In this document: positions 34,118 to 42,690 of the stretch, piece by piece | Numbering within the stretch: the first letter of the stretch is position 1 | Layout: each line of letters opens with the position of its first letter | NCBI GenBank assembly: GCA_038237805.1 | Contig: JBBRYI010000008.1 | Span: 1-64,000, forward strand | Length of the DNA: 64,000 nucleotides | From: JBBQFI01 sp038237805 | GTDB lineage: Bacteria > Verrucomicrobiota > Verrucomicrobiia > Chthoniobacterales > UBA10450 | Direction of reading: 5' to 3' | The notes under the pieces: model-generated | Told to the model about the DNA's origin: nothing | The model's database searches: none | Seen by the model: the letters and a program-made list of their open reading frames with translations, nothing else | Made by a program: the position numbers and the translations under genes

Positions 34118-35484
34118 ATGAAAATATCACACTTCACTTTTTGCCTAACGAGTGTGTTGTTCGCGACGCTGTGCCCGGGGCAATCCATGTTTCGCGGCGA
34201 CGCCGGCCATTTCGGATCCTACGCCGGCGCGGCGCCACACCAGTTTCATCGGATAAAATGGAAATTCCCCACCGGCAATCGCATCGTTTCATCGCCGGTG
34301 TCGAGCGGCAAAGTCCTGTACTTCGGCGGTGACGACGGAAATTGTTTATGCGGTCGATGCCGAAACCGGTCATCAGATTTGGAAACGTGCGACTGGCGGT
34401 CCAGTTCCCGCAACGCCGGCCGTGGCAGATGGGATCGTTTACGTCGGTAGCTACGACGGGAAGTTCTATGCCTTCGATGCGCGTACCGGCGGACTAAAGT
34501 GGAAGTTCAAAACGGAGGGCGAACGCCGCTTCGAGGCCAAAGGCATCCACGGATTCCAACCGAAAACGCAAACCATCGCCGATCCGTTTGATGTGTTTCT
34601 TTCGAGTCCGATCGTCGTACAGGGCGCGGTCTATTTCGGAAGTGGTGATGGAAATCTGTATGCCGTCGATGCCGCGACAGGCGAACGGCGTTGGAAATTC
34701 AAAACCGGCGATGTTGTTCATTCATCGCCGGCGTTTGCCGATGGCGTGCTATTTTTCGGAAGTTGGGACAGCTATTTTTATGCAGTCGACGCGGCTACTG
34801 GTAAGGAAAAGTGGCGATTCCACGGCGGCGAAGATCCGGCGATTCACAATCAGGTAGGATTTCAATCGTCACCAGCCGTAGCGAACGGTGTCGTATATGT
34901 CGGCTGCCGCGATTCAAATTTGTACGCCCTCGACGCAGCCACTGGAAAAGAGAAGTGGCGATTCAACAACGAACTGAGTTGGGTGATCACTTCTCCCGCC
35001 GTGGCGGAGGGAAAGGTGTTTCTTCGCGACCTCCGATTCCAGTCTTTATCACGTGCTCGATGCAATTACGGGCAAATCGATTCTGCGCCAGAAAGATAAG
35101 GCGTACATGTTTTCGTCGCCGACGGTCGTTGGCGACGTTGTCCTGATCGGCGTGTTGAATGGAACGCTGGTCGCGCGTGATGTTAAAACCGGCAATCTTC
35201 TGTGGGAATATCAAATCGAAACATCGAAAGAGAATAAAGGCTGGGTTCTCACCGCAGATCGCAAATTCAACGGACCACTGGTTTTTGATTCAAACTGGCG
35301 CGAGGCGCCGATCGTCTCCGCAGACCGACAATTCAACATTGGAGCGATCTTCTCCACGCCGCTAGTGGCTGACGGTGTGATCTATTTCGGAAGCACAGAC
35401 GGATTCTTGTACGCCCCGAATAAGGCGAGAGCAAACTTGTCATTCCGAGCGCAGCCGAGAAATCAGGTTAGATTGACTCGTTAG
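34118..35484 (+). pseudogene. PQQ-propeller (BamB/quinoprotein-like) gene broken by two frameshifts
   Basis: A good ribosome-binding site (AAGGAGA, 34106-34112), ATG at 34118 and a signal peptide are followed by PQQ-type beta-propeller blades such as VYFGSGDGNLYAVDAATGERRWKFKTGD. The reading frame shifts near 34340, where an extra base in AAATTG moves GDDGN into VYAVDAETG, and again near 35020, where an extra base in GTTTCTTC separates VAEGKVF from ATSDSSLYHVLDAITG. Each shift is a single-base insertion. The final blade (YFGSTDGFLYA) is followed by a repeat-like sequence, TTGTCATTCCGAGC (35438-35451), which replaces the natural end. A fused reading would give about 450 residues. Sequencing error could explain one shift; the repeat at the end also points to decay. 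Confidence 0.75.
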
Positions 35485-35558
35485 GCAGTCCGAAACAACA
35501 AAACACACCGAGGAAAAGCCTTGCAAGTTCCCCGAACTGTCTGATGTTTTGAGCACGT

Positions 35559-35888
35559 ATGAACTTCCTCGCCCTGTTGTCTAACTTCGGCGGTCCGGAC
35601 CTGATCATCATTCTCCTCATTGTGCTCGTGCTCTTCGGCGCGAAAAAGTTACCCGAACTTGCGCGGGGAATGGGCCAGGCGGTGAAGGAATTCCAGAAAG
35701 CGAAAGACGAATTCAGCGACGAGTTGCACAGTGCGGGCAAGAGCAATACGACAGCAAAACCGGATGTGCAATCGGCGCAGGCAACAGTTCCGCGGATCGA
35801 GAACGCATTTCCGGGAAGTCCCAGCAGTGCGACACATCCCGACCCGAATCAGCAAGTGGCGCCCGGCGAGAAGGCTGATCAGGTCTAA
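35559..35888 (+). CDS. tatA: Sec-independent protein translocase TatA
   Basis: The 109-residue protein has a single helix (LIIILLIVLVLFGAKKLPELARG), with the FGxKKLPEL hinge that marks TatA/B, then an amphipathic helix and an unstructured tail. TatA polymerises to form the passage for folded, twin-arginine-signal proteins. TatB/TatC are not adjacent, so it may serve as the TatA/E component. It lies 65 bp before the acyl carrier protein in the same direction. Confidence 0.88.
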   Translation: MNFLALLSNFGGPDLIIILLIVLVLFGAKKLPELARGMGQAVKEFQKAKDEFSDELHSAGKSNTTAKPDVQSAQATVPRIENAFPGSPSSATHPDPNQQVAPGEKADQV

Positions 35889-35953
35889 GCTCCGCGCCTC
35901 CGCGGATTGGGTTGACTTCGCGTCGTGTTGCGACACCTTCGCCACTCGCGTTT

Positions 35954-36226
35954 ATGTCCGAACCCGATCTCCGAACACGCATCAAGGAAATGCTGGTTAA
36001 AAACCTGATGCTGCAAACGACTCCAGATCAAATTGGCGACGATTTGCCGCTCTTCGGTCCTAACGGACTGGGCCTTGATTCAATCGATGCACTTGAGCTG
36101 GTCGTGAGCATGGAGAAAACATTTGGGGTCGGCGTACCGAATTCCGAGATCGCAAGTAAAGCCTTGCAAAGTGTAAACACGATTCGGGATTACATTTTAG
36201 AAAAGCGTCCCGAAACCAAGCAGTAA
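35954..36226 (+). CDS. Acyl carrier protein
   Basis: The 90-residue protein has the phosphopantetheine site DSID with Ser43 (GLGLDSIDALELVV) and the four-helix ACP pattern (MEKTFGVGVPNSEIA). The ATG at 35954 is preferred to the earlier start at 35912. The slightly long loop before helix 2 (LFGPNGLGLDSID) is the form seen in ACPs of secondary pathways and in the second ACP of many Gram-negatives; no synthase gene is nearby. It ends before a bidirectional terminator. Confidence 0.88.
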   Translation: MSEPDLRTRIKEMLVKNLMLQTTPDQIGDDLPLFGPNGLGLDSIDALELVVSMEKTFGVGVPNSEIASKALQSVNTIRDYILEKRPETKQ

Positions 36227-36232
36227 AAGAAA

Positions 36233-36264
36233 AAGCGCGGCGCCGTTTCCACAGCGCCGCGCTT
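36233..36264. terminator. Bidirectional intrinsic terminator between the ACP and DUF4440 genes
   Basis: AAGCGCGGCGC and GCGCCGCGCTT are perfect inverted 11-bp arms with a 10-nt loop, with A-rich sequence on the left and a weak T-run on the right. The site ends both the rightward ACP gene and the leftward DUF4440 gene. Confidence 0.82.
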
Positions 36265-36285
36265 AGATCTAGAAGCCTTTCCTAA

Positions 36286-36945
36286 CTACTTCTGCGCAAC
36301 CAGTGTCACATGACTTGCGACACATTCCCATTTTCCGTTGCGATTCACGAAGGTATCGGTCCAGCGGTAAGTGCGATCGAATGCTTTTCCGCTTTTGTCT
36401 TTGCCCGCCTCGCGGCTCACGCCCGTTACAACGGCGGCGTCCTTTTTAATCGGATGAACTACGATGTCGGAGTTAGTCGCCTTTTCCAACGTATCGGTGC
36501 TCTTCTTGAATTCCTTCAGTGCACCACGGCGATTAAGTACTTTCCCTTTGTCATTCGTGAGGACGTAACTGTCGGCGAGTATTTCCTCCACGACTTTACC
36601 GTCATGACTCTGGAAAGCTGCCTCCCATCTGACCTCAATGTCTTTTAATTGAGCTTCCATGCTGCCTTTGGCGATAGGCTTGGCTGCAGGAGCCGATGTC
36701 TTGGCGGTCGTAGCTTCAGTCTTCTCCTTCTTCTGCGCGGATTTCTCAGCAGGTGCTTCTGATTTTTCCGCATCAGTCTTTTCCGTTTCCGATTTCGTTG
36801 CGTCGTCCGACTTTTTTGTTTCAGTTTTTTCCGCAGGGGTTGGCGAGGCCTTATCGGTCGGCGTTTCCGTTTCCTGTGCGCGTACGAGCGGAATGGTCAT
36901 GAGAGCGAGCGCCATCGTGATCGCGAGTAATTGTATTAGTTTCAT
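36286..36945 (-). CDS. Exported DUF4440 (SnoaL-like) protein with charged linker
   Basis: The 219-residue protein has a signal peptide cleaved near residue 23 (VRA-QE), then about 70 residues of Lys/Glu/Thr/Ala/Pro repeats (EKTETKKSDDATKSETEK and similar). A C-terminal DUF4440 domain of about 120 residues follows (QLKDIEVRWEAAFQSHDGKVVEEILADSYVLTNDKGKV). The domain belongs to the NTF2-like/ketosteroid-isomerase fold, whose members bind small ligands or are non-catalytic. The linker probably spans the periplasm or cell wall. Confidence 0.8.
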   Translation of the reverse strand: MKLIQLLAITMALALMTIPLVRAQETETPTDKASPTPAEKTETKKSDDATKSETEKTDAEKSEAPAEKSAQKKEKTEATTAKTSAPAAKPIAKGSMEAQLKDIEVRWEAAFQSHDGKVVEEILADSYVLTNDKGKVLNRRGALKEFKKSTDTLEKATNSDIVVHPIKKDAAVVTGVSREAGKDKSGKAFDRTYRWTDTFVNRNGKWECVASHVTLVAQK

Positions 36946-37127
36946 TTGAATCCTTGGTGGTTGGTTGGTTTAGGTCATCGCCAGACATGTGAGTCCCGGA
37001 TTGGGGCGTCATCTTGAGCGCGACGAGTGAGAAACGACGCTATTTTCCGACCGCGACAAGTCAAGGTTAATCCTAACGGGTGCGAAGTCGCCGCCCGCCG
37101 CCCACGTTATGGTCAGGTAAGTTGCGG

Positions 37128-38204
37128 TTACGTCTCCGCCAGATTGATCGCATCGATCAACTGACGGAAGCGACCAAAGCTGTGACGATGAGGTCGTAAA
37201 ACTAAGCGTGGTAAGCCCCAAATCTCCGGTTCGTTTTTCTCCTGATCCAGCGCACTGCCTTGAGTAATCGCACCAGCACGGATGAGATCGGCGAATTGTC
37301 GATTGAGGTCGGCGAGCGCGCGGGTTGAGATGCTACGCGTAAGTCGAATGACCAGTTGATCGCCAACCCACCGCGAGGAGTTGTAATTCTTGTAGAATTG
37401 CATGATCTCGCTCACCGCTTCGGTCACGCTGTGGACCGACTTAAAGAAATGAAAATCTTCCGGCGAAACAAAATTAAGTTTGAAAAGGTGATCGGTTAGA
37501 AACTTCATCCACGTTTCCCAATAGGCGCCGTTAGGCTGGTCGAGTAGAACCACTGGAATGACGCGCGCCTTGCCGGTTTGCATGAGCGTGAGCACCTCGA
37601 AGCCCTCATCAAGCGTGCCGAAGCCGCCCGGGAAAAGCGCGAAGGCATGCGTTTCTTTCACGAAGTTCAACTTGCGCGTGAAGAAGTAATTGAAATTGAT
37701 CAGCTTCGGGTCGCCTGAAATTGTCGCGTTGGCGCGTTGTTCGAATGGCAGCCGAATGTTCAGACCAAAACTATGCTCGCGGCCTGCGCCTCGTTGCGCT
37801 GCTCCCATGATGCCATCACCGCCGCCAGTGATGATCATGTAATTGTGCGCTGCCATCTCGCGCGCGAACTCTTCCGCAAGCTTAAATGCGGGATCACTCT
37901 CCGGCGTGCGCGCCGAACCAAAGACGACCACTTTGCGATACTGCGCGTAAGGCGCGAAAATTTTCGCGGCATAACGCATCTCTTTCAGCGAACGATTCAT
38001 GAGCTTGAGATCGGCCGTTCCGACTGGATCGTGACCCATCTTCAGAGCCGTGATGATCATTTCTTCGATCAATTCGGGCGAACGCTCGACACCCCATGAT
38101 TTGACGAGTTCCCGCACGCGCGCATCCATCTCTGGTCCGAGCGTGGTCTGCTTGCGAGATGGTTGCGCAGCGGTCGCGCCTGCCGTGAAATCTTCCACGC
38201 TCAA
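37128..38204 (-). CDS. LOG-family nucleotide 5'-monophosphate nucleosidase-like protein
   Basis: The 358-residue protein has the family's PGGFGTLDE near residue 200 and the nucleotide-binding GGGDGIMGAAQRGAGRE in the middle. It is longer than plant LOG (about 215 residues), with an N-terminal helical part (residues 1-85) and a C-terminal extension, closer to the PpnN/YgdH-type nucleosidases. It probably hydrolyses a nucleotide monophosphate N-glycosidic bond; lysine decarboxylase, the old name, is not supported. Confidence 0.82.
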   Translation of the reverse strand: MSVEDFTAGATAAQPSRKQTTLGPEMDARVRELVKSWGVERSPELIEEMIITALKMGHDPVGTADLKLMNRSLKEMRYAAKIFAPYAQYRKVVVFGSARTPESDPAFKLAEEFAREMAAHNYMIITGGGDGIMGAAQRGAGREHSFGLNIRLPFEQRANATISGDPKLINFNYFFTRKLNFVKETHAFALFPGGFGTLDEGFEVLTLMQTGKARVIPVVLLDQPNGAYWETWMKFLTDHLFKLNFVSPEDFHFFKSVHSVTEAVSEIMQFYKNYNSSRWVGDQLVIRLTRSISTRALADLNRQFADLIRAGAITQGSALDQEKNEPEIWGLPRLVLRPHRHSFGRFRQLIDAINLAET

Positions 38205-38244
38205 TGTTTAGCGAGAGCCATGCCCCACGCACGGGAAAATGTGT

Positions 38245-38306
38245 TGTAGAGGCGGCTGTGTCAGCCGCCTAACTAATCAAAGGCGCTTGGCACAAGCGCC
38301 TCTACA
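38245..38306. repeat. REPIN-like two-hairpin element, variant family (62 bp)
   Basis: Outer inverted ends TGTAGAGGCG (38245) and CGCCTCTACA (38297-38306) enclose two hairpins, GGCGGCTGTGTCAGCCGCC and AGGCGCTTGGCACAAGCGCC, joined by AACTAATCAA. The right edge gives the TAG stop of the alpha/beta hydrolase (38302-38304). It shares the TGTAG(A/C)GGCG end with copies at 44146 and 47552, but its inner palindromes differ. Confidence 0.8.
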
Positions 38307-39159
38307 CCGAAATGAGGTCTCCGAGAATTTCGTGCATGTGCCGAATCGGAAGTGAGTAGTGCCCTGCCGCTTCGACGAACCGAGCCTCGCAATTCGGCAA
38401 GCGTCGCGCGACATGCTCAGCGAGATGATACGAAAAAGTACGATCCGTCTTCCCGTGCCATAAGCGAACTGGCGTTCGCACTTCCTCCAGCGGAAAACCC
38501 CAGGGCCTCGCATAAATTTCAGCATCGGCCATCACTCCTTCCGCCGAAGCGCGCCAGGCCTGGCGTTGGCTTTCGAAACACGCCTCAAATGCGCGCGAGT
38601 CACGTAACAGGGCGGCATCGCACGGTTGCAAAAGCTTCAGAAACATCGGTCGCAATCGAATTGGAACGCGGCGTGAAGCGAACGGCCGCGCCAAATAAAA
38701 GAATTTCCGCAACAGTTGCGGTCGAGTGCGGTGAAGCGCGAGCATCCAGCGATAAAGTTTGAGCAAACCATCATGTCCCGTCAGCTCGGTTATCGGCGGC
38801 ACACCGCTCACCACCGCAATGGCTTCGACCTGGTCCGGCATCGACCACGCACTCGCATATGCGTAGGGCGCGCCGCCGGAAATCGCCAGCATGCGAAATT
38901 TCTCGATTCCAAGTTGAACTGCCAGCTCGCGCAACATCAGCGGCCAATGGAGAAGCGTTCGCCCCGCTTGATGTGCCGATTCATTCACGCCCGGCCTGTC
39001 CGGCGAAATAATGCGAACGCCCAAATCGCTCGCTGCATCCTGCGTCAACACCGCCATCGTTCGAGAGCTTGGCCAGCCGTGACAGAAAAAAACCGGCGTT
39101 CCGTTGTGATCTCCGTATTCGTCAACGGCTACGCGGCCACCGTTTTGCAGTTGGAACAT
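38302..39159 (-). CDS. Alpha/beta hydrolase
   Basis: The 285-residue protein started at the ATG at 39159 (MFQLQNGGRVAVDEYGD) has the HGWPSS oxyanion motif, nucleophile Ser in AISGGAPYA, Asp in WHGKTDRTF and His in AAGHYSLP, a full triad. It has no signal peptide. It resembles haloalkane-dehalogenase/epoxide-hydrolase-like proteins, without their diagnostic halide-binding or Tyr pair. An open extension upstream to 39240 is probably not translated. Its TAG stop is supplied by a palindromic repeat (38245-38306). Confidence 0.8.
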   Translation of the reverse strand: MFQLQNGGRVAVDEYGDHNGTPVFFCHGWPSSRTMAVLTQDAASDLGVRIISPDRPGVNESAHQAGRTLLHWPLMLRELAVQLGIEKFRMLAISGGAPYAYASAWSMPDQVEAIAVVSGVPPITELTGHDGLLKLYRWMLALHRTRPQLLRKFFYLARPFASRRVPIRLRPMFLKLLQPCDAALLRDSRAFEACFESQRQAWRASAEGVMADAEIYARPWGFPLEEVRTPVRLWHGKTDRTFSYHLAEHVARRLPNCEARFVEAAGHYSLPIRHMHEILGDLISV

Positions 39160-39272
39160 CTTCGTTTGCACGCCTATTATTCGGGACGACCCATCATCCC
39201 CCGCCGATCGCTTTCGGTCGAGTGGCCTATTGCGAAACAAGCAAAAAGCATCTTCATTTCGTATTACCTGTT

Positions 39273-39668
39273 ATGAACGAATACTCACAACCAAGGACCG
39301 GGAAAATTACATTGCATGGCAACGGGCTTGGTGTCCCCTCGCCCGATTTGGTGAAACAACGCGCGCGCGAAATTGCGATGATCGACGAACGCAATCCGGA
39401 TGAATTCACCGAGGGCGACTGGCAGCAAGCGCATCGCGAGTTGCTCGGCCAGCTGCCAGAAACGGCACCCGAAGAGGATGCGCGCACAGCTGAAGTAGTG
39501 GAGGAATGGAACGTCGTCGCTGCGGACACCGGCCACCACGCATTACGCGCAGCGGATGGCGAAGACAAGAATCTCGGTGAGCAACTTGTGGATGATGGCG
39601 TCGAAGAAGCGACCCACGACCAGATGCTGGAAGCCCGCATTGAAGAACGAAAAGAGGAAGAATCTTGA
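39273..39668 (+). CDS. Small acidic hypothetical protein preceding egtB
   Basis: The 131-residue protein has N-terminal QPRTGKITLHGNGLGVPSPD, a hydrophilic centre, and a Glu/Asp-rich end (EARIEERKEEES). It has no membrane segment or recognised domain. Its TGA overlaps the TTG of egtB, so it is the first gene of the egt transcription unit and may be translated with it. Whether it has a role in ergothioneine metabolism cannot be told. Confidence 0.55.
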   Translation: MNEYSQPRTGKITLHGNGLGVPSPDLVKQRAREIAMIDERNPDEFTEGDWQQAHRELLGQLPETAPEEDARTAEVVEEWNVVAADTGHHALRAADGEDKNLGEQLVDDGVEEATHDQMLEARIEERKEEES

Positions 39669-40969
39669 AAAGCTCCAACGTCATCGTCGCGGCCGAGCCG
39701 CGGGCGAAATCGAAACGCGCTTCCGATTTGATCGAGCGTTTTCGGCAAGTGCGGAATTTCTCGGCTCGGCTTTCCCATGGATTGCAACCGGAAGATTGCG
39801 TCGTGCAATCGATTCCCGACGTGAGCCCGACGAAGTGGCACCTCGCGCACACCAGCTGGTTTTTCGAAACTTTTGTCCTGAAGGTTTGGTTACCCGATTA
39901 TCAAGCCGCGGTTCCCGAATACGCTTATCTTTTTAACTCATATTATAATGCGGCTGGCAGCATGCACCGGCGCGATCTGCGCGGGCTCATTTCGCGCCCG
40001 ACCCTGGCCGAGACTCATCGTTATCGAGAACACATCGATGAATGCGTGGTCGACCTCATCGCAAACGCGGACGAAACGTCGCTCGCGGAAATTGAGCGCG
40101 TTTTAATTCTGGGATTCCATCACGAACAGCAACACCAGGAACTTCTCGTTACTGACATCAAACACGTCTTCGCCCAAAATCCGCTTCATCCAATCTTCGA
40201 AGCGCACAAGAGCAGCGAGACGTCGAACGAGGTTGCGAAACAAAACTTCATTCAATTCGACGAAGCGATCGTTTCCATCGGTCACGAAGGCACCGGTTTT
40301 TCCTATGATAACGAAGGACCGCGTCATCGCGCGCTCGTGCCGGCCTTCTCCCTCGCATCGCGTCCGGTTACCAATGGGGAATATCTCGAATTTATGGAGG
40401 CCGGCGGATATACGCGCTCGGAGTTCTGGCTCTCGTTAGGCTGGACGACGGTCAACGAACAACGGTGGGAGGCGCCGCTCTATTGGGAGAAGCGCGATGG
40501 TCGCTGGTGGTCCTTCACGCTTTCTGGATTTCGGCCCGTCGACGAATCCGAGCCAGTCACGCACGTCAGTTATTTTGAAGCGAACGCGTTCGCAAACTGG
40601 AGCGCTGCGCGTTTGCCGACTGAATTCGAATGGGAGCGCGCCGCCGCCGATCTCGCGATTGAGGGCAATTTTGTCGAAAGCGAAAGATTCCATCCTGCCG
40701 CGCAGTCCTCAGTTCGGCCTAACGAACTGACGCAAATGTTCGGCGATGTATGGGAATGGACGCGCAGCTCATACTCCCCCTACCCTGGCTATCGGGCGGA
40801 GCCGGGAGCGCTTGGCGAATACAACGGGAAATTCATGTGTAATCAATACGTCCTGCGTGGAGGCTCCTGCGCCACTTCCCGCACACATATTCGCCCGACC
40901 TATCGCAATTTCTTTCAACCGGAAAAACGCTGGCAATTCACCGGCATCCGGCTGGCGCGCGATCCGTGA
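39665..40969 (+). CDS. egtB: Ergothioneine biosynthesis protein EgtB (sulfoxide synthase)
   Basis: The 434-residue protein starts at TTG 39665, overlapping the preceding stop (TTGA). An N-terminal DinB-like domain carries the iron-binding histidines: WHLAHTSWFFE (His59/His62) and FHHEQQHQELL (His153 and His157, in HxxxH). From about residue 215 it is a formylglycine-generating-enzyme-like domain (SRPVTNGEYLEFMEAGGY ... GGSCATSRTHIRPTYRNFF). This is the two-domain arrangement of the iron enzyme that joins hercynine to cysteine or glutamylcysteine with oxygen. A 10-mer copy lies at 40432 (Ser-Leu-Gly). Confidence 0.94.
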   Translation: MKSSNVIVAAEPRAKSKRASDLIERFRQVRNFSARLSHGLQPEDCVVQSIPDVSPTKWHLAHTSWFFETFVLKVWLPDYQAAVPEYAYLFNSYYNAAGSMHRRDLRGLISRPTLAETHRYREHIDECVVDLIANADETSLAEIERVLILGFHHEQQHQELLVTDIKHVFAQNPLHPIFEAHKSSETSNEVAKQNFIQFDEAIVSIGHEGTGFSYDNEGPRHRALVPAFSLASRPVTNGEYLEFMEAGGYTRSEFWLSLGWTTVNEQRWEAPLYWEKRDGRWWSFTLSGFRPVDESEPVTHVSYFEANAFANWSAARLPTEFEWERAAADLAIEGNFVESERFHPAAQSSVRPNELTQMFGDVWEWTRSSYSPYPGYRAEPGALGEYNGKFMCNQYVLRGGSCATSRTHIRPTYRNFFQPEKRWQFTGIRLARDP

Positions 40970-41940
40970 ACCATACCTCGAGCGCAAGCAGCGTGCTCGA
41001 TCTCGAGCTCGCGAGTGCGGATTTCCTCGCTGAAGCGGTTGCGGGATTATCTGCGTCGCCGCCCACTCTGCCCTGCAAATTCTTTTACGATGAGCGCGGC
41101 TCGGAGTTGTTCCAAAAAATTTGCGACCTGCCGGAATATTATGTCACGCGGGCGGAACTTCAGATTCTGAAGAACCAGGGCCGCGACATCGCAAAACATC
41201 TCGGCAGTGGTATCGAGTTGATTGGGCTCGGCACGGGCGCAGGCACGAAAACACGGCTCCTTCTCGACGAGCTGCTCGAACCGATTGCCTACGTCCCGGT
41301 CGACATTTCGAAAGAGCAATTGCTGCAATCGAGCGCTCAATTTCGAAAACTCTTTCCAGATCTCGAAGTTCTGCCCGTCTGCGCGGATTACCTTCAGCCG
41401 GTGATTTTGCCAACACCAAAGCGAGCGCCCTCGCGCAAGGTTGTTTATTTTCCCGGTTCCACCATCGGAAATTTTGAGCCGAACATTGCGCTCGATTTTT
41501 TGCAGCGCATTCGGCGCGTTTCCGGTGACGAAGGCGGGCTTTTAATCGGGGTCGACCTGCAAAAGGATCGTAACATTCTCGAGCGCGCCTATAACGACGC
41601 CCAAGGCGTAACTGCGCAATTCAATCTCAATTTGCTCACGCGAGCGAATCGTGAACTTGGCGCGGACTTTGATCTCAAATGCTGGAAACACCACGCGATC
41701 TACAATGCGGAAGCGGGGCGAATCGAAATGCATCTCATCAGCGAAGTAGATCAGACCGTTCACCTCGCGAACCATGAATTTCGTTTCCGCGGAGGAGAAA
41801 CAATTGTGACTGAGTTTTCCTACAAGCACACTCCGGAAGGATTTTCAGCGCTTGCGGCGAAGGCCGGTTTTCGTCTCGATCAAATGTGGAGTGATGAGGC
41901 GCACCTTTTCGGAGTTTTCTATTTCACCGCGCAAAACTAG
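40966..41940 (+). CDS. egtD: L-histidine N-alpha-methyltransferase EgtD
   Basis: The 324-residue protein starts at GTG 40966, overlapping egtB (GTGA). It has the EgtD N-terminal region PCKFFYDERGSELFQKICDLPEYYVTRAE, SAM-binding IGLGTGAGTKTR (residues 86-97), DISKEQL and the FPGSTIGNFEP motif. The enzyme trimethylates histidine to hercynine, the precursor used by EgtB. With EgtB this gives the minimal ergothioneine pathway, without egtA, egtC or egtE in the window; later steps would come from elsewhere. The transporter genes follow 6 bp later. Confidence 0.95.
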   Translation: MNHTSSASSVLDLELASADFLAEAVAGLSASPPTLPCKFFYDERGSELFQKICDLPEYYVTRAELQILKNQGRDIAKHLGSGIELIGLGTGAGTKTRLLLDELLEPIAYVPVDISKEQLLQSSAQFRKLFPDLEVLPVCADYLQPVILPTPKRAPSRKVVYFPGSTIGNFEPNIALDFLQRIRRVSGDEGGLLIGVDLQKDRNILERAYNDAQGVTAQFNLNLLTRANRELGADFDLKCWKHHAIYNAEAGRIEMHLISEVDQTVHLANHEFRFRGGETIVTEFSYKHTPEGFSALAAKAGFRLDQMWSDEAHLFGVFYFTAQN

Positions 41941-41946
41941 CCGCCT

Positions 41947-42690
41947 GTGAGCGCGCTGGTCCAACTCATTGGTGTCAGCAAAAATTACGACGGCGCCGCG
42001 GCGCTTGCGCCGACGGATTTGGAAATCGAGCGTGGCAAAACCACCGTGCTCATCGGTCCGAGCGGTTGCGGTAAATCGACCTTGCTGCGTCTCATCATTG
42101 GTTTGATCGAGCCCGACGCCGGCTCAATTCTTTTTGACGGCGCGCCCGTAGATGCAAAAGCGATGCTGCAATTTCGGCGACGTGTCGGTTACGTGATTCA
42201 GGAGGGCGGCCTGTTTCCGCATTTCACCGCGCGATCCAATGTTCTTCTCATGCCGCGACACTTGCGCAAGCCGGAAACGGAAATGAACAAGCGTTTAGGC
42301 GAGCTTTCTGAGCTGACGCGTTTCCCGACTGACGCGCTCGACCGTTACCCAATCGAACTTTCCGGCGGCCAACGTCAGCGTGTCAGTTTGATGCGCGCGC
42401 TTGTTCTCTCACCTCAACTACTGCTCCTCGACGAACCACTTGGCGCACTCGATCCCCTCGTCCGGGCAGCGTTGCAAAAAGATCTGAAGGAAATTTTCGC
42501 GCAGCTCCAGCAAACCACTGTTCTCGTAACGCACGATCTCGTTGAGGCGGCGTATCTCGGCGACAAAATTGTGTTGATGCACGAAGGGCGCATCGCGCAG
42601 CAAGATTCAATCGACGATCTGCGCGATCGTCCCGCGAACGACTTCGTTAGCGAATTCATCAACGCGCAGCGCAGTCTCGTTTCTTTATGA
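41947..42690 (+). CDS. ABC transporter ATPase linked to egtBD (OpuCA/EgtV-like)
   Basis: The 247-residue protein starts at GTG 41947, 6 bp after egtD. It has Walker A GPSGCGKST (37-45), signature LSGGQRQRVSLMRAL, Walker B LLLLDEPLGALDPL, and the H-loop VLVTHDL. It lacks the C-terminal CBS domains of ProV/OpuCA osmoregulated ATPases, so osmotic gating by that route is not expected. It overlaps the permease gene by 4 bp (ATGA) and must be its energy subunit. The egt genes in front suggest that ergothioneine, or a betaine related to it, is the substrate. Confidence 0.82.
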   Translation: MSALVQLIGVSKNYDGAAALAPTDLEIERGKTTVLIGPSGCGKSTLLRLIIGLIEPDAGSILFDGAPVDAKAMLQFRRRVGYVIQEGGLFPHFTARSNVLLMPRHLRKPETEMNKRLGELSELTRFPTDALDRYPIELSGGQRQRVSLMRALVLSPQLLLLDEPLGALDPLVRAALQKDLKEIFAQLQQTTVLVTHDLVEAAYLGDKIVLMHEGRIAQQDSIDDLRDRPANDFVSEFINAQRSLVSL

